This document shows, one piece after another, positions 1 through 11,929 of a stretch of 64,000 nucleotides of DNA. The stretch is from Geosiphon pyriformis (taxonomy: Eukaryota; Glomeromycota; Glomeromycetes; Archaeosporales; Geosiphonaceae): positions 158,151 through 222,150 of the forward strand of contig JAAOMT010000599.1 in NCBI GenBank assembly GCA_016748015.1. The letters run 5' to 3'. The position numbers and the translations under genes were made by a program. The notes below the pieces were generated by a model. The model ran no database searches. It had not been told where the DNA came from and saw only the letters and a program-made list of their open reading frames with translations. How positions within the stretch are numbered: position 1 is the stretch's first letter; each line of letters starts with the position of its first letter.

Positions 1-242
1 TTGGAAGGATACTTAGCTAACACCAATCAGACAATTTATCAATCACCACAATGACACAGCAACTAAAGAAACTCTAATTATTTCCAAAATTTATCATGTT
101 CAGCATCATCAATCAATCAACAATAACAACAGAAAACATGTGCTTGCTACTATTGTGGTAAACAAGAACACTTGCAAATTGACTGCTGTTAATATTTAAA
201 TAACTAATGATCAGGAAATCAATATTAAAACTCTGATCACCA
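1..242 (+). pseudogene. Eroded gag fragment with CCHC zinc knuckle
   Basis: Cut by the left window edge. Around 145-195 the plus strand reads CYYCGKQEHLQIDC, a complete CX2CX4HX4C zinc knuckle of a retrotransposon nucleocapsid, followed directly by a stop. Upstream sequence is rich in Gln, Asn and His codons, as in the spacer around the knuckle of the better preserved gag near 49.1 kb, but it is clearly a different copy. The fragment ends where an LTR begins (TGTTACC at 243), so an LTR appears to have inserted into or joined this gag. Not functional. Confidence 0.6.
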
Positions 243-1125
243 GTGTTACCAGACAAAATTAGAGATATTGTTCAGCATAAAATTACCCTTATAAATCTTA
301 TCATTAATTAGCATATATTATCATTTCAAATTATCACTTATCACATTAGCAAAATATCCAAAATTATCATTTAATTAATAACCCAATTTGTACATAACAC
401 AAATGTAACCTAAGTGCAATGATCAATCATGCAATACTCTGAAATATGTAACATTCAAAAGTTTGCTGAAATTTGTAGAAATTTGCTGAAATAATTAATA
501 GTTTACTGAAATATCTAATAGTTTGCAGAAATAACTTGTAGTTCACCAAAATGTATCTTTAGTTTGGCGAAATTGTAGAAAAGAGCAAAGTTCAAGTTCA
601 TAAAATAGTGTTATGACAAGTTGTATAAAAGAAGAGCTTCTCTCTTTGAGAAAATGTATCTTACTTTAGATTTATCACTTAGAACTATTCCTACATACAC
701 AAAAAGAAATAAAATATCAAATAATTCGAAAAACCAATTTCTTTAAAATATTGCACTTGAAAAATTTCCAAAAACCCAACTAACGTTTTGAAATTGATTA
801 GCTACCAATTTCAGTAAACTGTTAGTAACTCCAGGCCTGGATAAAAAACGTTTTTCTTGACAGAATTCTATTTTTTTTACATTTTTTTATTATTTTTTTT
901 CTTTTATTTTTTTATTATAATCATTAGAGTAGTCTACAGACAAGATTTCTGTAAAAGAGTTGACTTTCACAGCAAAGTAACTACACATTTTAGTGAGCTT
1001 CCAGATGAGCAATTCCTGGGAAAGAGTTGATGTTTACTACAATGTAACTACACAAAGCAACTGGCACAAAATTGGCCATTCCACTTATAAGCCCAGCAGT
1101 TCAAATTATAGAAGATAATTTAAAA
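243..1125 (+). mobile_element. Truncated family-A Ty3/Gypsy LTR
   Basis: Starts TGTTACCAGAC and is co-linear with the reverse complement of the LTRs at 41870, 50595 and 53858. It includes the six-unit 20-bp array (461-580), a TATA box, the stretch AGGCCTGGAT, and the block ending near the AGCAACTGGCACA motif. Similarity fades near 1125, before the expected GGTAACA end, so about 100 bp of the 3' end is missing and unrelated eroded Gypsy sequence follows. Compared with the other LTRs it shows many C-to-T and G-to-A changes. No intact internal region is attached in the expected direction, so it is a truncated solo LTR. Confidence 0.8.
461..631 (+). promoter_or_regulatory. LTR U3 array of six 20-bp units plus TATA box
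   Basis: Six imperfect units start at 461, 481, 501, 521, 541 and 562, with a core like GTTTGCTGAAAT or GTTCACCAAAAT. The repeat period is almost exactly 20 bp. About 45 bp further on is TTGTATAAAAGAAGAG (621-636), a good TATA box. The same array and TATA occur in the LTRs at 42524-42640, 51248-51364 and 54520-54637 (inverted there). By position this is the U3 enhancer and core promoter of the element. Binding of any factor is inference. Confidence 0.6.
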
Positions 1126-4100
1126 ATTTTTTGTTAATGTGTGCTCCAATAATAATTGATAGTTTTTTTAAGTAGCTAATTGAAAAAAAAAACGATTTTA
1201 GAGAAATCTTTAACAAACTTTTAATAATAAGAGGCCAAACCAAAAAAAAAGTGTAGTTCATAAATGTTTATTGATTGTTTAATGTTCTGAACTTTTTTAA
1301 TCTTGGCTGAATCAGAAAAGATTTTATTTTTTGTAATAAAATAACCAAAAAACTGGGTAAATTATCATTCAAAAAAAAATTTAATTGAATTGATTTTAAG
1401 GCCAGTATTTCTGAAAAGATCAAAAACTTTTTGCAAATGTTTAAGATATTTATTCTAAATTTTTGAGTATATTATTATATCATCCAAATAAATTAAAACA
1501 AAGATTTTTTTTACAAATTCAAATACTTTGTTTATTAAGTATTAAAAAGTGAGAAAAGTATTAGTAAAACCAAAAAACATAACTAGAAATTTATAAGTGT
1601 CATACTTGGTAATAATAGCAATTGTTTTTTTGTTTTTTGAATCTATTTCTACTTGTTAGAATCTAGCAGTTAGATTAATAATTAAAAAAAACAACACTAT
1701 TAAATTGGTTTAGCATTGCATTAATTTTGAGAAGTAAATACATATTTTTTTTAATAATAACATTTAATTAGCAGTAGTTAACACAAAAATGTAGAGTTCT
1801 ATCTTTTTTGAATACTATTACAATTAAGAAGACCCATTTACTTTTGGTTTTTTGTATAAATTCAAGATTTTTCATTTGGTTTATTTCTTTTTTAATGAAT
1901 TTATTATTGTGATAATTAGATTAATAAGACTTTAAATAAATAAGACAAGTTTTTTTGGTAGTAATAATGTGTTATATTACATAAATTTATTTAGAGATAT
2001 CATTTTTTTTGATATTATTGAGCTGTTTCTAATCAACAGATTTTTAATGTCCACTTTTTTTTTCTTCTGAGAAAAGTTTTTTTTGTTTTACTATTAATAA
2101 TTATATCTTAAGCAGTTTATTCTCAAAAAACTTTTGCACTTTTTTTATCTTTTTTTTGGTATTAAGCTAATAAATTTCCAATCTTTGTAATAAATTAAGC
2201 AAAACTTGCATTTATTGCTAGGAAAATACAATGGTTTATCACATTAGCACCAAGCACAAAAACCATATTACTAATAACTGTATTTGGTTTTTTTGCCAGA
2301 TTTTCTGTTAAAAGTTCTTTTGTGTATATTATAATAAGATCAACAAATTAACTTACTATTTATGATAATTTTTTTTGTCAATTTTAACATTGTCAAGTGG
2401 CTTGCTATTGCTAATAAAGATAATATAAGTAAGTTCAACAGTTTTTTCTTGTTCTTTTTATTTTATTTTTTTATCACTTTCTTTATTATTTGATTTATTT
2501 AATTGTTTTTCTTCTTAGTTCTGCTTAAATATTAAAGAAATTGTCTAATAATAATACTTAACCACAATAGACTTCTTACTACATCTAATAATTAATTCAC
2601 ACAGCTTATAATCAAGTAAGATTTTGGTTTTCTTAAGCCACTTATTATTAACAATAATAATGTATTCTTTAACTTTAGAAACTTTTATATTAGTTTTAAT
2701 GCTAATACTATTAATATAAACAGAAACAGCTTTGGCAATACCAAATCTTTTTTTTTGTTATTATATATATTGGTTATAAATTTAATAGAAAGTTCATTAA
2801 TTTTTCTACTAATGGCTTTTAAGAAATGTTTAGTAATAATACTTATAGATAATTTACTATTTAGAATTAAGTTAATAAAATAACCAGCTACTTGGGCTTT
2901 ACAAATTAGAAAAATAATATTACTATTATTAGTAAATTTAGCTTGACAAGAATATTTGTTGGTTTTAGATGTTTTTTTTTTGGAATCAAGAATTTGTAAA
3001 ATTTTTTTCTGAACTATAAATGAGTTATTAATTGGCCAAAAATAATGTGCTAAAATTTCTATAAAATTTTTAATAATAAAATAAAAACCAAATTTCTGTA
3101 CTATTTTTGGAGACTCTAATTTTAAAAAATTTTTAAAAACTTTTGTTTTTAGTGACTTATTATTATTAACAATAGAAGTTAAGGCTTTGTTGAGATTTAG
3201 AACAAAATTAATCTTGGCTTTTTTTTTTTCTTGTGAATTCAGAAGAGTTGATAGCCAGTTTATTTATATTATAGTTATTATTAGTTAAGTTAAAAGTATA
3301 AAAAAGGTTTTTTTTTGGTTGGTTCATACTTTCACTTTTTAAAAGTGTGCTTACTAATTTAAAGGCTAATAAACAGTGGCTTTAACTAAAAAAAAATTTT
3401 CAAAAAAATTAATATTAGCATAGTTAGATTTTTGATTAAGAGTATTGTTGTTAATAAGTCTGTTATTTTGGTTATCATTGTTTCTAAAAACTAGAAGAAA
3501 CAAAGAAAAATTGTTACAATCTTTAAAAAAATATTTAGTCAATTCACAATAATAGCATATAAATAAGTCACAATTTTATTGTTTTTAATAAAAAAGTTGT
3601 TAGAGCTAATTAAAACAAAATTTAAATTTAGGTTTTTAAAATTGCTGAGTTTTTTTGACTGCTTGGACTAAAGATTTTAGTAACTAAACAAAATTGATTG
3701 TAAGTTTATCTATTAATTGTTTATTAGAATTCTGAGTTTGGGCAGCAAAAAAGATAGCAGCTATTTAAGATACAGAAATTATAATAAAAGCAAGAGCAAA
3801 AACTAGAAGTGTAATTTCCAAATATATTCTTTAATTGTCTTTAATTTTTTAAGCAAATTCAATGACTATATTTATAGTAAAATTATTTTTTAAAGCCAAA
3901 AAAAACCAAAAAGCATATAATAGATTGGTTTTTAATCTTTTTGTAAAAGAGTAAATTTTTTGTTTTTCTGTTCAGTTTTTTCTAGAATTTATTTGTTTGA
4001 TTAACTTTTTTATTGTTTTAACATATTTAATTACTACTTTTTCTGGGTTTTGAGAATTTTTTTTAATTTTATATATTACTTAAATATTAAGATTGAGATT

Positions 4101-5690
4101 CTGAATTTATTTTCAAATCAGGTAATAAAAAAGATGTTGTTTTCTCTAATATTTGCTAATGTTTATTTAATAATTTTTTAATGAATATTAGTGTTGATTT
4201 TTTGTAAAAACCAGATAGCAAAAGAGTTTTGAAAGTAGCCACCTATTATTTGAAACTTGTATTTAATATTATATTGATTGGCAATAGCTGCTCTTTTAAA
4301 ATTATCTAATCATTCAATTAGATTTTGTATATTATTTCTGAATAAAAATAGTGGAATGTTGTTTTTTTATTCTAAAACAGTTTGTATACTTTAAAGAACA
4401 GTCAGAATATTTGCTTGTATGGAGTTAACAGCCATTGGTTCAAAGTTAGCTGTTTGTATAAAATAATTTAATTTACTTAAGAAAAGATTAAAAACAGAAG
4501 CAGCTTAATAACTTTTTTTTTCTGTTTCAAAAAAAGTTCTAATTAACTAATAAACAGTAATTTAAATATAAATTTAATAATTCAAATATTCGAAATCAGA
4601 AGACTGTTAATTAAAGATTGTTGAATATAAAAATTGATTAATATAATTGTTTTTTTCTTTAAAGATTTTTTTAAAATAAACTTAATTAAAAAAATAGATT
4701 GTATAAACTGTATAGATTTTAGCTGAATGCTTATTCAAAAACCAGTTCCAAAAATTTTGAAATTGTCTACTAAACTGTTTTTTAACAGAAAAACAGATTA
4801 AACAAAAGAGCAGAAAATTAAGTTCAATAAAATTTAGGTTATTTTTGTTGTATATTACAAAGTATTTTTTTAATTATTATAACAAGTATGAATAATCACT
4901 TATATAATAAAAAACAAAATGAATTTTGACAAACTTACAAGAAACACTACTTTTATGTTATGGGTTGAAATAATAAACTAATAAATAGCAAAGGAAAACA
5001 GAATTATAAGATAATAGAAATAATTAAAAAAAAAATTACAATAAAAAAAGTGAATTAAATAAATAAAAATTTAATATGTGTAATCAATTTTATAAAAATC
5101 ACAGTTATAAATCTTTTTTGGAAATTTGAAAATAAAGAAATAGTCTATAATTGTTAACAAAATAATATTACTGCTATTATTCTAGAATTAATAACAGATA
5201 TTGTTGTGTTTTTTAATTATTTCTTTATTCAATAAATTATAAGAGCAAGTAATTGCTTTTCAGACTAATTCTAACAATACAAATCAAAAAAAAAAGATAA
5301 GATATGTGAATGCCAACAAGTAATTTTTTATTTACAGATATTTAAATACTTAAAGATAGAGAAAAAAAAATAAACAATATAAAAGAAAGTAATTAATAAT
5401 GGGTTTTATTTATTACTTTGATTATACTTTTCTATAACTAAAAAACTTACTACTTATATAGTTATTAAAAGTGATCAATAATCAAATTATTGATTAAGTT
5501 AATAATTAAGTTATTAATTAGATTAATAATTAGGTCAATAATTAAGTTATTGATCAGATTAATAATTAAGTTAATAATTAGATTATTAATTATTATCTAA
5601 AAGTAAGATGGCTAATTATATAATATTAGTAGCTAATACATGTAATAACTAATAAAAACTATTAGTTTCAACCATAACACTACAAAACAA
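1126..5690 (-). pseudogene. Heavily eroded Ty3/Gypsy element, family B (gag-pro-RT remnants)
   Basis: Read on the minus strand, broken frames still show Gypsy order. A gag-like part lies at about 3.7-4.7 kb. A protease region at about 2.6-3.0 kb includes AVSVYINSISIKTNIKVSK. Reverse transcriptase remnants at about 1.2-2.0 kb include FFFGLASYY near 1219-1250 and LALKINSIKFFFE near 1370. Stops are everywhere and base composition is extremely AT-rich. The RT differs from the family-A element at 41.9-51.6 kb, so this is a second Gypsy lineage. The right-hand part (about 4.37-5.69 kb) recurs at 15.57-16.64 kb and probably holds the element's 5' end. Outer boundaries are approximate. Confidence 0.6.
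5462..5602. repeat. Minisatellite of a roughly 12-bp AT unit
   Basis: Tandem imperfect copies of a unit like TTAATAATTAGA or TTATTGATTAAG, each nearly self-complementary. A shared downstream block (TAGCTAATTATATAATATTA and onwards to about 5690) also follows the related array at 16342-16505, so the array belongs to a dispersed repeat, probably the 5' end or LTR of the eroded family-B element. Confidence 0.7.
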
Positions 5691-5959
5691 ATTAGAAAAA
5701 ACATATAATATTGAATTAAATAAAAAGATAGCACAGACAATATTCCTGTCTTTAATAAAAATAGCTTAATTAATATCAATAAAAACAAAAAAAGAATTAA
5801 GAATAATGATAAAAGGAATAAATAAATTTGAATTAACAAAAAAATAAAAATACTAATTAATATAACAGAAAAAAAAATAATTGACCAAAAAAAAATTATC
5901 TTTATATATTAATCAATTTTTATTCTATTATATAATTAATATATATTAACAATAAAAAA

Positions 5960-8900
5960 AAAGTAAAAGATCAATCCCAAATTTTTGAAGTAAAATTTAT
6001 CATTTGTAAATTAAGAAAAATTGTCATTACCAATCTATATATACTAGCCAAAAACCATAAACACATTAAAATTTCAATATATAATACAACTAGAAATCTA
6101 ATAAAAATATTAAATAAAATTATTATTAAATACTTAAATATTAAAGTTAAGGATCAAGCATCAACCACTATTCCAGATTTTTTACAACTTTGTAAATATA
6201 TAGACATCATATTGCAAACTATTTACAAACAAAAAAAATGCTATTTGCTATAGTTAAAATAACTAGAACAAATAAACTTGAAAAATCTAAATTTACTTCA
6301 AAGAATACAACTTAAACTGTTATTTAACAACTTCAATAATATTTTTGCAAATAAAAATGAATTTGGTAGAACAAACATTATCTAGCACCAGATCAAAACT
6401 AAAAATACTATATTAATTAAGCAAAAAACATATTAAATACTACTTATTAGCCACAAAATTATTTAGCAAGAGATTAATTATATATTAAACAATAAGTTAA
6501 TTCAACTATTAATAAGTTTATAATTATTACCAATAATATTTGTTTGAAAAAATAGAAAGATTCACTTTTGTGTAGGTTACAGAAAACTTAACAATATTAT
6601 TTGTAAAGACAGCAATTTAAGTTCATAAATTTAAGAATTATTTAATGCTTTTAAAGAAAAAAAATAGTTCTTTATATTAAATTTAAACAATAATTACTAA
6701 CAAGTAGTCATGAATTTTACCAACAAAAAAAAACAGCATTTACTATAAAAGAAAAAACTTTGAATTTAATATTATGCTTTTTGGCTTAACCAATATTCCA
6801 ATCATTTTTTAATGGCTAATAGAAATTGTTTATACTAGATTACTATAGAAATCAGTAGTAATTTACTTAAATAACACTAATGTGTTTTCCAAAACATTTA
6901 ATAATTACTTTTATCATCTCTAATAAGTATTTGAACAATTAAAAAGAGCAAAATTAAAACTAAATACTATTAAATACTTCTTTAAAAAAACTAAGCTTAA
7001 GTTTTTGAAACATATCATAAACAAAAACAATATAAAAACAGATCCAGATAAAATTGAGATAGTTAAAAGCTTTTTAGTACCAACAAACTTAATTAAATCA
7101 AGAATATTTTTGGAATTTGTTAAATATTATTGCTACTTTATTCAAAATTTCTTCAAACTGGCTCAACTATTTCACTAACTTTAAGCCAAAAACACCAAGT
7201 ATAAATGAACTCAAAAATAGCAAAAAGTTTTTAACATATTATGGAAAAAGCTTATTTAAGCTTTAATATTAATTTATCTAGATTATAATAAATTATTTAT
7301 TATTATGATAAATACATTAGACCAAGCATTAAAAACAGTACTATCACAATAAAAATTGAATAGACAAGAATATCTAGTGGTATATATTAGTCAAAGTTTG
7401 AATTCAATAAAAAAAAATTATAGAATTTCAGCATTAAAACATTTAGTTATTTATTAAGCTGTTATCAAATAAAAAGAATACTTAAGTTAAAAATTTAATG
7501 TATATACTAATTACAAAAGATTAACATTAATTCAAAAACAAAAATTTGAAAATGATTAATATATAAGATAAAAAATAGAACTATTACTATTTCAATATAC
7601 AGTATATTATAAAAAAGGAAAAAAAAATATTAATGATTTGTTATATATGAAATATATCTAAAACATTTCTAATCAGAAAAATAAGTTAAAAATAAAAACA
7701 CAAAAATATTAACAACTTTAATATTATATTAGTATCCAATAGTTTAAAGAGAAATTATCTCAATAAAAACAAAAACCCATAAAACAACAATTAAAATACT
7801 ATATTTTTTATCAAAATATACTATATTAAAAAAATAGAAAAAAGTTAAACCAGTTATTCAAAGTTATTATAAAACCAGAAAAAAAAACAATACTGTTTAA
7901 CATATACTTAGATTCAATAACAAAATATTTTCATAAAGAAGTCACAATAAAAAGAACCAAAAAAAGATATTATTAGTTATTAATATATTTAAATATTATC
8001 CAATATATGCAAAATTATAATGTTTGCTAAAAAAAACCAGATCTAGTAAACTATTAAGATCAATCAAAATAGAACAACTATTTAATCAAATTGGAATTGA
8101 CTTAGTTAGACTATTAACAATAATTAACAAAAACAACTAATACTTAATATTAGTTATAGATTATCTTACAAAATAGCCAGAAACAAAAGCAATTTAAAAA
8201 GCAAATGCAAAATTTATAGTTAAATTTATATATTAATATTTAATTTGTTAATATAGATGTTTAAAAAAATTGTTATTAGACCAAAAAACTTATTTTGCCA
8301 ACAGAATATTAATAGAATTAAGTCAAAAATTTGAAATCAAAAGGCTATTATTATCTTTATATCATCCATAAACAAATAGCTTAATTAAAAAATTTAATAA
8401 AACATTGTGTAAAGCAATAGCCAAAATCAGCCAAGAAAACCAAAACAAATAAAATTTGTTTATACTATTAGTATTATTTACTTATTGAACAATAAAACAA
8501 AATATTATATAAACAATATTATTTGAATTAATTTATAGTAAAATAACAATATTACCAAAAAAAATAAATGTTTATACATATCTAATAAAATCATAACAGA
8601 AACTAACTTTTAAAAAATACTGTTATAAAGAACATATGACTTAATAAAAACACTAGAAAACAAAAAAAAAGAACAATTAATAATATACAAAGAACATAAG
8701 AGAAACAAAAAGAGTAATATAATAGTCAACTATCAGATAAACTAGTTAAATTTAAAATTGAAGACAAAGTACTTTTATATAGTACCAAAGCAGAAAAACA
8801 ATAGAATAAAAAATTTAACCCAAATAAAATAATCTATTTTATATTAAAAAATATTGAAAAATAGAGCATATAAGCTAAGATTAAACAACAAATTATTCAA

Positions 8901-9040
8901 TATAAAGACACAAAAAAAAACCAAAACTTTAATATAATTTACAATATAAAATACACATAAGACTTAAAAACATAATAGATAATATAGTAGTACAAGTAAA
9001 AATGTTATTAAAAATACCAATAACAATAATACTATATAGT
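5960..9040 (+). pseudogene. Eroded family-A Gypsy pol (RT, RNase H, integrase)
   Basis: Plus-strand fragments align in order with the better copy at 43.6-46.6 kb. The RT region around 6660-7130 includes KLKLNTIKYFFKKTKLKFL and the active-site position near 6860 reads YLNNTNVFS instead of YLDD. RNase H is around 7260-7560. The integrase core around 8040-8460 includes DLVRLLTIINKNN and HPxTNSLIKKFNKTL with a stop replacing Gln. A C-terminal piece near 8740-8900 reads FKIEDKVLLYSTKAEKQ. Dozens of stops, very low GC. Inactive. Confidence 0.75.
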
Positions 9041-9420
9041 AAGTTAACTAAAAAAAATTGGAAATAGTGGGCACAACAATTTTCTAAAAACTTTTATTAT
9101 TATTATTTAAGACAAAACCTTAATATTTAGAACTTATATATAGATAAAACAAGATAAATATTTAATATGATAATATTACAACAAATAAAACAATTTATTC
9201 ACATAGATATAAGCAATATACTAATTATAAACAGAATTTTAAAACTGTTCAAAAATACTGTTATATTTAATAATAAATACAATAACTATTAACCAATTAA
9301 GAAAAATTACCAATATTCAATTTGAAAAATTACAGACCAGAATTGCTCAAGTAATTCTAGAAAAAAAAGTAATAGAACTAATTCAAAAAGAAAATTTTGA
9401 AAATTTTGACAAAGCTCAAT
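9000..9420 (+). pseudogene. Remnant of a short ORF downstream of pol, copy 1
   Basis: Between the pol remnant and the following LTR-like repeat, broken frames read WAQQFSKNFYYYYLRQNLNI and then NLYIDKTR. The same protein-level pattern occurs at 10684-11150 (IQQFFKNFYYY then LRQKLNI). Conservation at the amino-acid level in two eroded copies suggests that a small ORF between integrase and 3' LTR once existed in this lineage. I do not recognise the product. Confidence 0.4.
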
Positions 9421-9429
9421 ATTAAAAAA

Positions 9430-10194
9430 ATGAAATAATATTATTCATAAAAAAATAAGAATCATAATAAATAGAAAAAATAGCCAATAAAAAATTGGCA
9501 TAGTAAAAAAAGAAAAATTTCAAAATTTTTCTTAAAAAATTAAAGATTTCAAAAAATCTTATATAATAAAAAATATGTATATATAACAGTAGTATCAAAA
9601 ACAAAAAAAGTAGTTAATTAGATTAAAACAGATACTTTGATAAATTAGTATTAAAAATATTTTTATCTAAAGTAAAATTATATTAAATAAAATTATCTAA
9701 TATTATTATTCATTTCATGTTATTATACTCTAATTAAAACACTTACTAATTACATTTTATCAACAATTAATACTAGTAATATCCAATATTTAACCACACT
9801 ATAACAATAATTTTTGATTATAGCTATTAATAGAATACTAATTTTTTATTTTGTTTTCTTTGTTGATTATTAATTGATTAAAAAATTAAGCACTAAGATA
9901 TTAATATCAAAAATAGTTTGTTAAAAAACCCATAAAACAAGAGTGAAAACTTAAAAATAACTTACCAAAAAGACATAACTGCCAAATTAAACTAATTATC
10001 ATACTAAAGAAAAAAATTTATAAAAGAAATTATTAATTAAATCTCTGTTTATTATACAAAAAACTCAAACAAAAATTTTTAACTTCAAAATTTTTAGAGT
10101 ACAAAAACCTTTAGAAATCAACAGAATTATTAGCTACTAAACACCAAGTTACAGATTTGTTATTTATTTTAACACCAAATAATTATCTGTAATA
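9430..10194 (+). repeat. LTR-like repeat B, copy 1
   Basis: One of four related AT-rich copies (others 11155-11914, 14291-15069, 15070-15568). Shared landmarks in order: AATAATATTATTCAT at the left end, TCTTATATAATAA followed by TATATATA (TATA-like), a TTAATTGATTAAA block, ATCTCTGTTTATTATA, ACAGATTTGTTATTTATTTT, and the right end AATAATTATCTGTAA. Its position after a pol remnant fits a 3' LTR. The LTR identity and the exact left end are inferred. Confidence 0.55.
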
Positions 10195-11154
10195 ATAGTT
10201 CATTTTATATTAAAAAAATTCTGGAAAATAAAGCTTATAAGTTAAAATATAACAACAAAATCTTAACCAAAGCAGCACATAATAATTAACTAAAACTATA
10301 TTACAATATAGCATTTTTATCTATCAATAATATTCCACAACTAAGAATACAACAAATTAATTAAATCAAATAAGATCTTATAAGATTTGAAACCAATTAT
10401 AATCATTAAAGAAAACATGTTAAATTAATATATCAAAACAGTATATAAAATATTAGCATATGTAATAAAAGCCACAATCAAAATAGAAATAACTGATAGT
10501 ATTTACTTATTAACACAACAACTATTACAACTTATTCAACATTAAAAATTAAGCTTGGAAGTAATAATTAACAAATAAACAATACAATATAAGAACAAAA
10601 AAATAACACAAAATATTTAAAACAAAAAACAAGAGAATAGATATTATATTTCTAAAAATACAGTAAATAAAATAATAATAAAAATGAAAAAAATATTAGA
10701 AGCTACAAAAATACTAATACCAGATAAAGAATTAATTTTAGAAAATTGGAATCAATAGATACAACAATTTTTTAAGAATTTTTATTATTATTAGTTAAGA
10801 CAAAAGCTGAATATTTAAAATTTATATATGAATAAAACCAAAAAAATGTTTAATTTAATTATATTGTAATAAATAGAACAATTTATGAGAACAAACAATT
10901 TACTTATATATGTAAGAGCTATTTATTAATTACAAATAAAATTTCAAAACTGTCTAATAATATTATTACATCCAATAATAAACATAACAATCATTAATTA
11001 ATTAAGAAAAATAACTAATATTTAATTTAAAGAATTGTAGACTAGAATCACAAAAATAATTCTAAAAAAAGAAGTAATAAAGCTAATTTAAAATAGAAAT
11101 TTGGAAATTCTAAAAAATTTGAGAGATTTTAACAAAACTTAATATTAAAAAAAG
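10195..11154 (+). pseudogene. 3' end of another eroded Gypsy element
   Basis: Starts inside the pol C-terminal tail: near 10225-10310 it reads ENKAYKLKYNNKILTKAAH with stops around it, matching the tail at 43.6-43.8 kb (minus). It ends with a second copy of the short post-pol ORF: from 10684 MKKILEATKILIPDKELILE, then IQQFFKNFYYY and a stop. It is followed by LTR-like copy 2. This looks like a 5'-truncated element placed directly behind the preceding one. Confidence 0.5.
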
Positions 11155-11914
11155 AAAATAATATTACTTATAGAAAATAGAAGTCATAATAGTTAAATAA
11201 AAACAGCTAATTAGAAATAAACATAATAAAAAAAAGAATTCTAGAATTTCTCTTAAAAAATTTTAAAAAATCTTATATAATAAGAATTATGTATATATAA
11301 TAGTATTATCAAACAGATAAAAACAAACAAACAAGTTCAAACAGAAAATAATTAAATACTTCTTTCTTCAAAAGTTAGTTTTCTATATTTTAAAGTAGAA
11401 TTATCTAAATATTAAATAAAATTATTATTTTATTATCTAATTTATGTTATTTATATTATTGGGTTAATATTATTATTCTTTAACTTAATTAGCAACTTAT
11501 GCTAATACCATTTATTACTTAACTACATTAAACTAATAGCTCTTGATTATGACTATTAATAAAATATTAATTTTTTATTTTTTTTCTTATTTTCTTTTAT
11601 TTTCTTTTATTTTGTTTTTTTGATGTTTATTAATTGATTAAAAGATTTAAGATATTAACATCAAAAATAGTCTAGTAAAAGACTCATGAAACAAAAATAA
11701 AAACTTAAGAATAACTTATTAAAAGAATACAACTGCCAAATTAAACTAGCTATCATGTTAAAAAAAAATTCATGAAAAAAACTATTAATTAAATCTCTGT
11801 TTATTATATAAAGAACTTAACCAAAATTTTCAAAAATCAATATTATAATTAAATATTAAGCACTAAGTACAAATTTGTTATTTATTTTAACACCCCAAAT
11901 AATTATCTGTAACA
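11155..11914 (+). repeat. LTR-like repeat B, copy 2
   Basis: Co-linear with 9430-10194. Left landmark AATAATATTACTTATAG, TATA-like TCTTATATAATAAGAATTAT near 11269, right end AATAATTATCTGTAACA. It follows the 3' end of an eroded element, as expected for a 3' LTR. Confidence 0.55.
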
Positions 11915-11929
11915 ATAGTTTAAAAACTT

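Noticed and set aside
5462-5602. CRISPR array
   Set aside because: Repeats are contiguous, short and without unique spacers, in a eukaryotic transposon setting.
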